49,206 bases of DNA. It comes from Deltaproteobacteria bacterium. GTDB taxonomy: Bacteria; Desulfobacterota; DSM-4660; Desulfatiglandales; Desulfatiglandaceae. Position numbers and translations under genes: made by a program. The stretch lies in the NCBI GenBank assembly GCA_019309145.1, contig JAFDGR010000026.1:1-49206 (forward strand), given 5' to 3'. Of this stretch, positions 8,611 to 18,200 are shown one piece after another (positions within the stretch are counted from its first letter, which is position 1; the number at the start of each line of letters is the position of its first letter). Under the pieces are notes generated by a model. The model saw only the letters and a program-made list of their open reading frames with translations. It searched no databases and was not told where the DNA came from.

Positions 8611-8639
8611 CATCTCAATAGCCGACAGCTTAATAAAAA

Positions 8640-8665
8640 CCCCGCCGGATCGCAACCCGGCGGGG
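8640..8665 (-). terminator. Rho-independent terminator of the - strand late block
   Basis: Perfect 9-bp stem CCCCGCCGG/CCGGCGGGG, 8-nt loop; - strand continues GTTTTTATT. Confidence 0.85.
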
Positions 8666-8694
8666 GTCAGGGTATTCCTTGGGGATGATTAAAA

Positions 8695-8922
8695 TTAGGA
8701 TGCTTCGGGCTTCTTTGCGTTCCGTATCAGATAGCCAAGGAACCCACCGACGATTGTGCTAATGATCGTCTCAGCCTTTATACCAAGCCATATCAATGAG
8801 CAGATTCCAAGGGCAACCAACGCAAGGATGGTTAGCTCTTCCGACCAATCTGTATCCCACCAAGGACGTTGACACTGCCCAGCTTTAAGTCCAAGCTCAA
8901 GTTTTTCAGGTTCTTCACTCAT
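8695..8922 (-). CDS. Small membrane protein in lysis-like cluster
   Basis: 75 aa, hydrophobic segment ELTILALVALGICSLIWLGI. Confidence 0.55.
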   Translation of the reverse strand: MSEEPEKLELGLKAGQCQRPWWDTDWSEELTILALVALGICSLIWLGIKAETIISTIVGGFLGYLIRNAKKPEAS

Positions 8923-9086
8923 TTGAAATACTCCTCCGGGTCCTCTGGCAGGCGGGCCACCAGGGCCGTGAAGTCCTCCGGCGTAGGGTCTTCAACATTC
9001 CAGTCGTTGATTACCCGCATGGCCGCAGGGACACCATATTTCTGAATCAATTCCACTATTGCCGAAATAATAACCAATGCTTCCAT
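8919..9086 (-). CDS. Small phage protein
   Basis: MEALVIISAIVELIQKYGVPAAMRVINDWN...; strong RBS gaggaggattgac before ATG 9086. Confidence 0.55.
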   Translation of the reverse strand: MEALVIISAIVELIQKYGVPAAMRVINDWNVEDPTPEDFTALVARLPEDPEEYFK

Positions 9087-9087
9087 G

Positions 9088-9192
9088 TCAATCCTCCTCT
9101 CTGTCAGTGTCATCACGGAATACTGTATAGCTGACAAAGATCCCGACAGCAGCCGCACAGCACACCATGATAAGATCAATTAAAAAGTCCAT
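9088..9192 (-). CDS. 34-aa single-TM small protein (not in the ORF track)
   Basis: MDFLIDLIMVCCAAAVGIFVSYTVFRDDTDREED*; fits the gap between the 9194 stop and the 9086 start. Confidence 0.4.
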   Translation of the reverse strand: MDFLIDLIMVCCAAAVGIFVSYTVFRDDTDREED

Positions 9193-9193
9193 G

Positions 9194-9589
9194 TCATTTG
9201 CCTTGTGCTTTCTGTATGGCCGCTGTAATGTACTCCATTACCTTGCCCAGAGCCTTACTGTACTCGATCAGGGCCGCCGTCGCCTTATCCCTGTTTGTGT
9301 CTGTTTCCACCTGGGAGTAGGCGTTCATGGCCTCAACAGCAGATTTCAAAGCCGCCTGATAGTACCGGCCAAGCTCTACCGCCTTGTCTTTAGTCTCTTC
9401 GTCCACCATGTCTTTCTTGTAAAGGTCCCCAAGAGACTTCATCGCAGCGTCATAGCTTTCCGTGCTAACGCTCAAAGTCCGATAAACATCTTTGCTGCTG
9501 AAGGTAGCACATGACGATATCGTCAAAATCAAGAAGAAGAAAATCAGCAACGTCGTGCACAAGTTTACAACAGCTCTTCGTTTCATCAT
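9194..9589 (-). CDS. Putative lipoprotein in lysis-like cluster
   Basis: Signal peptide with lipobox-like LTISSC. Confidence 0.6.
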   Translation of the reverse strand: MMKRRAVVNLCTTLLIFFFLILTISSCATFSSKDVYRTLSVSTESYDAAMKSLGDLYKKDMVDEETKDKAVELGRYYQAALKSAVEAMNAYSQVETDTNRDKATAALIEYSKALGKVMEYITAAIQKAQGK

Positions 9590-9629
9590 TGTTTTGCCCT
9601 CCTATAAATAATATAAGGTTAAAGGTTTT

Positions 9630-10034
9630 TCATGGCAGCTTCTCCCATTCTTCTCTTTCTTGGAAAGCTGTCCTGGCTATTTGTCTAAGCCTGTCTGCAT
9701 CTACAGGCTTCGCCATTACCGAGTCTATTCCAGCCCCCCGCAGGTATGATGCCTCAAACATCGAGAGCATCCCCGAAAGCGCAAAAACTATGGTTAGTGG
9801 ATTTGTCATTTTCATTTTCTGAGCCATCGTTACGCCGTCCATAGCTGTCTTCAAATTCAGATCAGCCAAAACAACCTGCGGATGTTGAGTTTTGAATAAG
9901 TAAAGGGCGTGAATAGGATTATCTGCGATGATAACTTCAACCCCCGTGTCTTTGAAGATGTCTTCAATCGTCTCCAGAATTGATACGTTATCATCAACAA
10001 CAAGCAATTTGCGTGTCGGCCCGGTCAATTTCAT
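9630..10034 (-). CDS. Stand-alone response-regulator receiver (REC) domain protein
   Basis: From MKLTGPTRKLLVVDDNVS: DD pair, phospho-Asp VVLADLNL, ALSG, AKPV lysine, all in REC order. Confidence 0.85.
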   Translation of the reverse strand: MKLTGPTRKLLVVDDNVSILETIEDIFKDTGVEVIIADNPIHALYLFKTQHPQVVLADLNLKTAMDGVTMAQKMKMTNPLTIVFALSGMLSMFEASYLRGAGIDSVMAKPVDADRLRQIARTAFQEREEWEKLP

Positions 10035-10036
10035 GC

Positions 10037-10417
10037 CTACCCACCCCCTCCCAACCTCTGGACAAGTAAATTTAAGGTTCCTTCGATTCGTCCCAAGGTT
10101 CCCGCTGTTTGCTGTTGATACCGATTTAATTTCTCTTCGTTTGCCTTGAGGTCCACCTTGATTTCCTTTACTTCGGTCTGCAACCCATCCATTTTCCCAG
10201 TCAGGTGTTTGACCGTGTCGAGCATTGATTGAGAGCAAGAATGTTGTTTTTTTTCACATTTGTCGGGGGTCATAATCTCATTCATTGAAGATGCCTCCAG
10301 TATTCGAGTATGGTCCGCTACCACCTGTTTTAATCTACCGTAAGCAATTCCGACGGCCACAATTAACCCTAAAACGGATAAGGTAGTCCCCATCCATTCG
10401 ATAGCGGATAGGTCCAT
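10037..10417 (-). CDS. Membrane-anchored coiled-coil protein (holin/i-spanin-like candidate)
   Basis: N-terminal TM (TLSVLGLIVAVGIAYG) followed by coiled coil. Confidence 0.5.
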   Translation of the reverse strand: MDLSAIEWMGTTLSVLGLIVAVGIAYGRLKQVVADHTRILEASSMNEIMTPDKCEKKQHSCSQSMLDTVKHLTGKMDGLQTEVKEIKVDLKANEEKLNRYQQQTAGTLGRIEGTLNLLVQRLGGGG

Positions 10418-10422
10418 TTTTC

Positions 10423-10827
10423 TTAATAAACCTCCATAATTGTCAGGTGGGCTGATATATCATTCCCCATGAACTCCAGAAAGGAAGCCACGGCGTGCCT
10501 GGAATGGAGGATCGCCCGTTCACCATTCAAAAAGCCCCATTTCTCCCCGAGAAGTATGCACCCGGTTGTGTCTCGGACTGTATTTCCCGCATGGAATAAG
10601 ATATTTGTCCGCCCAGGCACATCTAAAAGGGAATAGCATTTCCCAAATCTGGCTGACTCCCAAGAATGAATCTTGTATTGTCCCGCAGGAATACAGGATA
10701 CATTTCTCTCGTTCATCTTCCAGGGAGGTTCTAAGGTCACGCCGAACAATTCCTTGCCCACCCTCAAAGCCCCTCTTGTGCCCTGGTGAATATCCGTTTC
10801 AAGGCGTATGAGTTCAATGGTTTTCAT
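10423..10827 (-). CDS. DUF5675-like phage protein
   Basis: GTRGALRVGKELFGVTLEPPWKMNERNVSCIPAGQYKIH...ILFHAGNTVRDTTGCILLG pattern. Confidence 0.75.
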   Translation of the reverse strand: MKTIELIRLETDIHQGTRGALRVGKELFGVTLEPPWKMNERNVSCIPAGQYKIHSWESARFGKCYSLLDVPGRTNILFHAGNTVRDTTGCILLGEKWGFLNGERAILHSRHAVASFLEFMGNDISAHLTIMEVY

Positions 10828-11195
10828 TACTGGACCGCAAGCGTTACGGTACCGGTGATGGAATCCAATCCGCCCGTTTCGCTAATTTTCAGCTTCAAAG
10901 CTTTCACCAGGGATGGACTGAAAGAATAGATGTGCTTTCCATCCGATCCCGGCCCGCTTGTTTTCGTGAATCCTGTGACGATCTCAGATGCACCGTTCGG
11001 CACAAGGAAATTCTGGCCGTCCAGGGACCCTAACCATTCCAGTTTCATGGTTCCGTCTCCCGTGAGGGCCACCTGCACGGAGAAGGACCCGCCGTTTTGC
11101 CCCACGTCTATCGCATCCGAAAGCGCCGATCCATTTGCGGCAACTTCTTCCGAGTCAAAGACGGTCATTATTGATGTCGTTTTTGAATTGTCCAT
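10827..11195 (-). CDS. Hypothetical phage structural protein
   Basis: 122-aa beta-rich ORF; tightly packed. Confidence 0.5.
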   Translation of the reverse strand: MDNSKTTSIMTVFDSEEVAANGSALSDAIDVGQNGGSFSVQVALTGDGTMKLEWLGSLDGQNFLVPNGASEIVTGFTKTSGPGSDGKHIYSFSPSLVKALKLKISETGGLDSITGTVTLAVQ

Positions 11196-11218
11196 GATGA
11201 TCCTCCCTTACTTCGTTG

Positions 11219-11938
11219 TTACTGGTTTGCTACACGGCGTCTCAAAAGCTCCTTCTTGCTTGCCTTGAAATACTGCCGTAAATTTCGCCTGATTGACTTT
11301 TTGGTGATAAATGGCACGATCCCCCTCAACCCTTGCATTTTCACCAGGGCGTTATACTCTCTCACGTCGTTCAAGAGGTTTAGGTAATCTGCCTTGAGTC
11401 GCTTCACCTTTGGTCTCAACCAAAACCGGCTAAGTCTACGGTAAATATCGTTCCTCATTGCCCGGTATTTTTCTTCTCGTTTGCGCTCCGCCCACTTGAT
11501 CTCCCTAATCCTTGCGATATTTGCGGGGTTAAACGATAAGCCTCGGAGAATCGCATCGGTCAGGTCCGCCTTCACCCTGTCAGGTCCAAAGAAGATTGGC
11601 TTATTTGTCCGGGTGGTCAGTCCTTCAGTTGCCTCCCGATACCCTTTAAGCGGCCCGGACAGGGCCAGGGGGAGCAGTCTCTCAACTCCTTTGGAAATAT
11701 CCCCCTTGGCTATATTGACACCACCCTCCCAAAGATCCCCTATTACGCTGCCGGGGGCGCCCAGAACATCCATCCAGGATGTTGGCAAGTCGGTAATGCC
11801 TATCTCCAGGGAACCCTTGAGGTTGACCCCCACGAGCCCAAAGGCGCCATACCTACCGAATTTCTCAGCATATTCCCCGAAATTTGCCATCAGCCACTTG
11901 TAGAAGTCTTCTTCAGGGTCGTCAGAATCCGGTAACAA
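11219..11938 (-). CDS. C-terminal portion of the giant polyvalent protein (same frame as 12281-24070)
   Basis: Starts only at TTG with no RBS; same frame as the giant ORF; continues the LPD38-like region in sense. Confidence 0.5.
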   Translation of the reverse strand: MLPDSDDPEEDFYKWLMANFGEYAEKFGRYGAFGLVGVNLKGSLEIGITDLPTSWMDVLGAPGSVIGDLWEGGVNIAKGDISKGVERLLPLALSGPLKGYREATEGLTTRTNKPIFFGPDRVKADLTDAILRGLSFNPANIARIREIKWAERKREEKYRAMRNDIYRRLSRFWLRPKVKRLKADYLNLLNDVREYNALVKMQGLRGIVPFITKKSIRRNLRQYFKASKKELLRRRVANQ

Positions 11939-12284
11939 TGCCAGCGCCGGCCAGCGCAGCCGGAGCCAGGGCCATATACAGAAATGCTTTTCCGTGGCGG
12001 GGTTTCCAGCCCGACCCCCACAGGTCTTTCATGGTGAGCAAGTAATTATGAGAGAACGTCCTGAAGACATAGAAGGATTTCATTGCGTGGGCTGTCAGAT
12101 GTTGTCCTCTCGCCAAGGCCGGGTAGTTTGCCTTGCCATAGGTGGCATGAGCCTGGTCTGAAATGCGTTTTGCCAGGCTAAGCATGTCGTCATATCCAGC
12201 GGGCTTATGGTTTTTCATGCCCATATACGCCCCGAGGATGGTTGCAACCCTGTTAAGCTGTTCCGTCACGCCGAACCCGATCAT
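11922..12284 (-). CDS. Middle portion of the giant polyvalent protein in a shifted frame
   Basis: Coding sense extends upstream of the ATG (..GKAWDKVIDYS-MIGFGVTEQLNR..), overlapping the end of the giant ORF. Confidence 0.5.
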   Translation of the reverse strand: MIGFGVTEQLNRVATILGAYMGMKNHKPAGYDDMLSLAKRISDQAHATYGKANYPALARGQHLTAHAMKSFYVFRTFSHNYLLTMKDLWGSGWKPRHGKAFLYMALAPAALAGAGIVTGF

Positions 12285-15200
12285 TGAGTAGTCGATAACC
12301 TTGTCCCATGCCTTGCCTGCCTGAGGACCTTTACAATTTCGGGATCGAGCTTCGTCTTATCTTCAAACCTCCATTCCCAGTAAGCGTCCATGGCCTGACC
12401 AAGGTACTTGAGAGTCTTATGGAGCGGTATGTCTCCAAAGCCGTTCATACAGGCTGGGACACTGGTGGCAAGGGCGGTCAGGTTCACCAGGGGCGCCGAC
12501 ACCCGGCCCCCCAGGTACTTTAGAACGGCTACGCCTTTAATCGTCCCAATAAGGCGGTCCACCGCTTCGTCATTCCTCAGCATTTCGGCCATATAGCTCT
12601 TGCCGTCCCGGAAGGCGTTTTTTTGATCTACGGCATCAACCCCCCGGTCTTTTACGAATTTTAGATAATCTTTGTATTCCGCCTCCGGGTTATCCTGCTT
12701 GAATTTGCCCCAAGAGATGTCTGTTCCGGTGAAATGTAGTAGCATGTCACGGGCCATAATCTTTTTCGATTCACCACCCGCCAGCCCCTGGGCGTACTTG
12801 GCAAGGGCGGTTGTCGGGTCTTCCTCGTAGCCTTCCCATACGTCAGTCCCCGTAGCCTCCACCCGGCGGATCATGTGCATCCTGACTCCACGGCCCTTAA
12901 TAATGTTTGCGACCTGTTCCACCAGGCCCTTGGCAAAAAGGACCTTAGCCCCCTCCGTTATTTTCTTCAGCTCCTTATCGTCAATTTTCTTGTGCGAACG
13001 GTCCATCCTTTCCAAGGCTTCGTTGATTATGGCCTGTTGCGCTATGACCTCCTTTGCCATTTCAAACACGTCTTCCGGCATATCTCTTGACTTCTCAATA
13101 GAGACAACAGTATAGCCCTGGCTCTTTTTGCGTGCGGCCCATATTTCAGCAGTCGTCTTGAGGTCGAACCTCCTCAGAATCGGGTTAGCCCCCTTCTTCT
13201 TGACTCTTACGGTGTATCTGCCGGGCTTTCTAATCCGGGGCATATAGTACCCCCTCATGTCTCCCATTTGGGCGAGTGCTGTCTTCAGATTAACCTGCAC
13301 AGCCTCTCCCTGGACGTAGATATAATCCGAGGGCAACTCCATGTTCGCCTGCTGAAAATCCTCGATCAGGGTCCTCATTGACTGGATCAAGATATTAAAG
13401 CCGTTAGTGGTGATTCGCCGTGCGGCCCTCAACGCTTCTGCCGCCTGTTCCGTCCGGCCTGATTCCCGGTAGTCGGCCACTTCCCGGTCTATCATTGCAT
13501 CCACCGCCGCCTGTTCGGTCTTATAGGTTCCCAGGATTAGCTCAGGATTTTTCTTATCGTGGAGCCTCCATGCTCCGCTCTCCTCATCCTGGCTGATTCT
13601 ATACCCGATCTGGTTCTGATCGCAGTGTTTCAGGTATTTTTTCAGCTTCTTATATTCTGCCGGGTCCTGCTTTCTAAGTTCGTCCAGGATGGTGGTGTAG
13701 TAGTCTCCGTCGGGCGACATGGTAATCTGGTCCAGAATCATGTGCTGGTTGTCTGCTTTCCGCAGGGCATCCTCAAACACCCGGCCCAGGGCAGGGACCC
13801 TGTGGAAATAGTGTGAGGGGACAGACAGGAGGCGCTCCCATGCGGTGGTATCCGGCCTCCCTTCCTTATATGCACCCTTGACCGCCTTAAGGTTTCTAAT
13901 GGTATCCCAGGCGTCGAGGGCGTCCTTCCGGTGGGCCTCGTCAAACCTGTCGGCCTCCTCCTCAACATCCGCCCGGAGGTCGTCGTCCCCCCCATGCTTG
14001 GCGATAAAGGCGTCGAGATAGGCCCTCGCACGGCGTTCAGCCTCATCATTAGACGCCAGACTAAATGCGGTATGTTCCTCAATGGTCACTGCATTGGGGT
14101 CAAACACTACATAGTTTTTCGCATCGGTCTCCATGCCCGACAACGAGCCGGCTGGGTAACGGATACCGTCTATGCCCGCACGGAGGAGGAAGAGGGAGGC
14201 TTCCTTGTAGCTTGGTCGAGTAATGTCCACCCCTGCTTTTCGGTTATAAGCATCCGCAATTTCTTGTGTTAGATGATAATATAAACTATGGCCATCTAAT
14301 CCACGCAAATCGAATTCATCTATAGTAAGTTTTTCACCAAACTCCGTTTTTGCTTGAGACAAAACCTTCTGAATAATGTTGTCAGGTACTTTCTTATCCC
14401 AATCCAGCCATGTATACTCTGAGGGGTCCTTTCCCTTGTGGATCGTGACCTTGTGGAAGTGGCGTGGTTTGCCGGCCACGGTGATTCTTCCATTTTTTAC
14501 TTTCTTGGCAATATCCAAAATCTTGTCTGCATAGTCCTTGTCTATATCTTTCAATTTTCCGTAATCACTATATAGGCTACGCACAACATCATCTTTCGAT
14601 GTTGCATCCCTGAAAAGGTCTGGCAAAATGGCAGAGTACGTACCGTTATTATACGGTTCCCCGTCCAACAGTACCTTTGGTTTTGGGGCCAAAGCTGTTG
14701 CATAAAATTTCGCAATATCCTCCAATTCCGAGAAATAATGCCCCCACCCGAAGGCGTGGACACCCTCGCCCGTGCCTAAAAACTCGTTGCTATACCCGCC
14801 GACAACCTCCCTGGGTCCTCCCTGCCATGCGGCTACCTGGTATCTGATATCCGGGCTGCCCCCAACGTGCCTTGCAATCCTCTCCCCTTCCGGGAGCATG
14901 GCGTATTTGCCGCCCAGGAGGTCCCTGAAGACGTCTTCAGCCACCCTGAACCCTTTCCCCTGCAAACCTGCCCGGACACGCTTCAGGGCCAGCCTCAGCC
15001 TGCGGAACAGCTTAATAACTGCGGCGCTGAGACCCTTCTTGTTATTTGCAATGGCAAAGTCCGCAAAGGCTTCGGCGGCGGCTTCTTCGTTTCCGTCAAA
15101 CGCCTTCAAGATAAGCTGATAGTCTTGTTCCGGCAGCAGCCATCTCATAGCTAAATGGAACAGTTCATGGCGGGTGGTCCGCTCTATGGTGGGATCATCG

Positions 15201-18200
15201 AAATTGTAGGAAAGTTCAATTATCGCCTGCAGGGGCGTAATCGTGGTGGCCCCCATGATAGGTGCATTGGAGCCGACGTTCAATTTGCGCCAATCCGCCT
15301 TCGTCTTGGCCACTGACCTGCCCTTAATGGCTATATCCGCAACGAGGTGGGCGCTTAATCTTTCCAGGGCTTCTTTGGGCAGAGGGCCTTTCAGCCAACT
15401 AAGGATTTGTTTTCGCAGCCATTCCAGGCCCTCCGGGTTGGCCTCCCTGACCTTTGCAATGAAGTTGCCGTAGTTAAAGAACACCTCCCCTTCCGGCGTC
15501 TCCCACGCATTCATGTCAGGGGTCTTAATGGGGTTCTTCGCCGTAATAACATTCCCGGACCGACTGACATCGGCAAAGCGTGTCTTCACCTCGTCCAGGT
15601 ATTCAGCGGCCTTCCTGTTATTCTGCCATCCCTTCGTGGTGGCTTTCCCCTTGCCTGATCCATTCCCCTCATGGATCTGGAAGTACGCCACACCGTCAGG
15701 CTTGAGCCCCTTGGCCGTCTGCCTGATAACGTCCAGCCGGGCGGGCCTTTCAGCGATCACATTGAGGACATTTGCAACCGTGGCCGTGTCTGCCAGACGG
15801 TCCCTGAGCTTCTTTACCACGTCCTCGTTGAACTCCGGGGACCTGTTATAAGGATCGTAGACCAGGTTCGTCACGCCACGTTCTTCGAGGAAGTTTGTGG
15901 CCTTGTCATATCTCCCGCCGCCGATGTCGATATTGACGGTCCCAGGAGCCCACCTGATCCGTTTGAAGATGCCAGGAATTTGGTTGAGAGATGTCCAGGC
16001 CGAGCTTATGGCCTGGCTTATGGCGGGTCGGTTTATTCGTAATCCTGAAGGAGCTTGTCCGCCAGGAGGGAAGACTGCTTCATATCCTTCTTCAACAATT
16101 CGATTTCGGAGGTTGTTAAGAGACGAGAATTTAAGGATTTGCTGCGCCTGTCCCTGGGTGAGGGCTTCGAGGGCACCTGCAATGTCATACTCTCTGAGGA
16201 GGGCTTCTGTTTCGGCACGGCCAAACCTCCTTTCAATGGCGGCTATACTCTCCGGCGTGACTGCCAGTTTAGCGCCATATTGTGCGGTCCCGAAGGACGT
16301 TGTGGCGACGACCTTGCCGCCGTCATTCTCAATGTAATGACGCTGTTCGGCGAATGTTCCGCCCTGAGTCACAACATCATCGACGAGAATGTATTCTTTA
16401 GCCTTAACCTTACCACCAAACTTAACGATTGTCAAGAGTCTTTGCAGGCCCGTCTTCTTTGTCCGCCCCACAAAGTTCGCCTGATAAAGCTCCAGGTCCA
16501 CGGGCAGACCGGACACCTTGCTAATGGCCTTGGCAAGGAGGAGAGGCAGCTTGTTTATTCCGCCTTCCTCCATGGCAATGACCGGGGCCAGTACAGCATT
16601 GGGGTACTTTCTGCCAAGCTCTTTTGCCTTCTCCTTGTTGGTAAGGTCCATGGCGACCCGGGCCGCCGCCTCAGTATCTCCGGCCTTCGCAGCATCATAG
16701 TCTGGGTGCCGTTTTAACTTTGCAGCGGTTGTATGCTGGAGGACATGAGGGAAATCTTTAGGCCAGGGCCTCACATTGGCGATGGATAGCTTCGTTATCC
16801 CAGGAGCCACGGCCGCCTCTAATGCCTCCGCTTCCCGGTCCTGGGCCTCTCTGTTGAGCTTGATGAGTTCTGCGTCGATCTCCCTGATACGCCGACGGGT
16901 TTCATTAAGCTCTTTTGAATACTTGAATTTTTGTTGTACTATGTGCTCCAGTTCCTTGAGATATTTGCGGGCGTCTTCGATGTCAGCATTCAACCTTTCG
17001 ATGGTAGCGGAAACTCTCCCCACAGCCGTATTCAACGCCTTGGTAAAGCGGGCCGGGATGTTCTGCATGGCTTCCCAATGTAGAAATTTGCCGTTCAGGT
17101 TAAAGGCGAACCTTGGTAAGCGGATTATCGGAGGCGCCGACTGTTCGGCGTTGGTCCTTATGAACTCAATCTTAGCTGAGGGCTTGGCTTCTCCATCGTG
17201 ATTAGTCGCCAGTTGCAACGTGATTTCAATATCGATCGGCCCCGCCTTAGCGAATATACTGTGAGCGAACTCGGCCCAACTACTGAGACCTTTTTTTTCG
17301 AGGATCTCCCGATATTTCCCGAAGGTCATACCCTCAAATCGCTTCTTGAGACGGGCCTTTTCGCTTTCGATGTCTTCCTGTATCCTCTTGAGGAACTCTT
17401 TTTTGGGAAGGTCGGAGCCTTTATATGTGATGGTTTCGGGTGTCCCCTCGGGGAAGGCTTTGTTAAGAATGCCCCGCAAGTCCTCCTGTTCCCTGCGCCT
17501 CGCCTCCTTTTGTCGGATCTCGTCCGGGATTCGCTTGATATCCCTCCGGGCTTCTGAAATCTGCCTGATGTGTGCAGACTCCGCCACCCTGTATTTATGC
17601 TCCTTTGCGATCAAGTCATTCTTCTCAAATAGCAGCTTGCCCGCCTCGCCTGACGCAGCAGCGGCAAATTCGGCAAAGGACGCTTGTTCTTCGCTGAACG
17701 GATCGTCAAATTCCCGCCCCTCTATATCTCCGCTCAACACCTGGTCGGCAAACCGCTGTTTCTTCCCAAGGCGGTCAAACATTACACTGTCCAATGTGTC
17801 CTTGGTCATGTAGTGGAATATGCGAACCGAGGAATTTTCGTTGCCCTGACGGATAATGCGCCCGTTCCGCTGTTCAATATCCATGGGCCTGTCCGGGACA
17901 TTCAGGTGGTGGGCCGCAATCAGCTTCCGGGCTATGTCAACGCCTATGCCAAGTTTGCCCGTGGAGCCGATCACCACCCGGATTTCACCGGACCTGATCT
18001 TGTCTTTCACTTGCTCCTGCTTCTTTTCCGATATCTCCCCGAATAGCACAATTTCATTTGCGGGGATGCCTTTCGCTATGAGGCGATCCCTTATGTCCCT
18101 ATGGAGATTGAACCCTTTAGTGTCGCCGCTTTCGTGGAAAAGGTCCAGGAAGACAATCTGTGTACTTCGCCGCTCCTTGGTTTCCTCCCAAACCTCGGCG

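Noticed and set aside
8605-8632. Third attC element after the toxin gene (cggctaac...tagccg)
   Set aside because: Has an R''-like start but lacks the taacgac/catcacc and ttggcgtcagt blocks; at most a truncated remnant
5691-8640. Host chromosome flank of an integrated prophage
   Set aside because: Phage late genes continue immediately beyond 8.64 kb in one uninterrupted operon, so this segment lies inside the phage genome
9630-10238. 202-aa version of the REC protein
   Set aside because: N-terminal extension overlaps the upstream gene antisense of sense; ATG at 10034 fits operon spacing and the domain start
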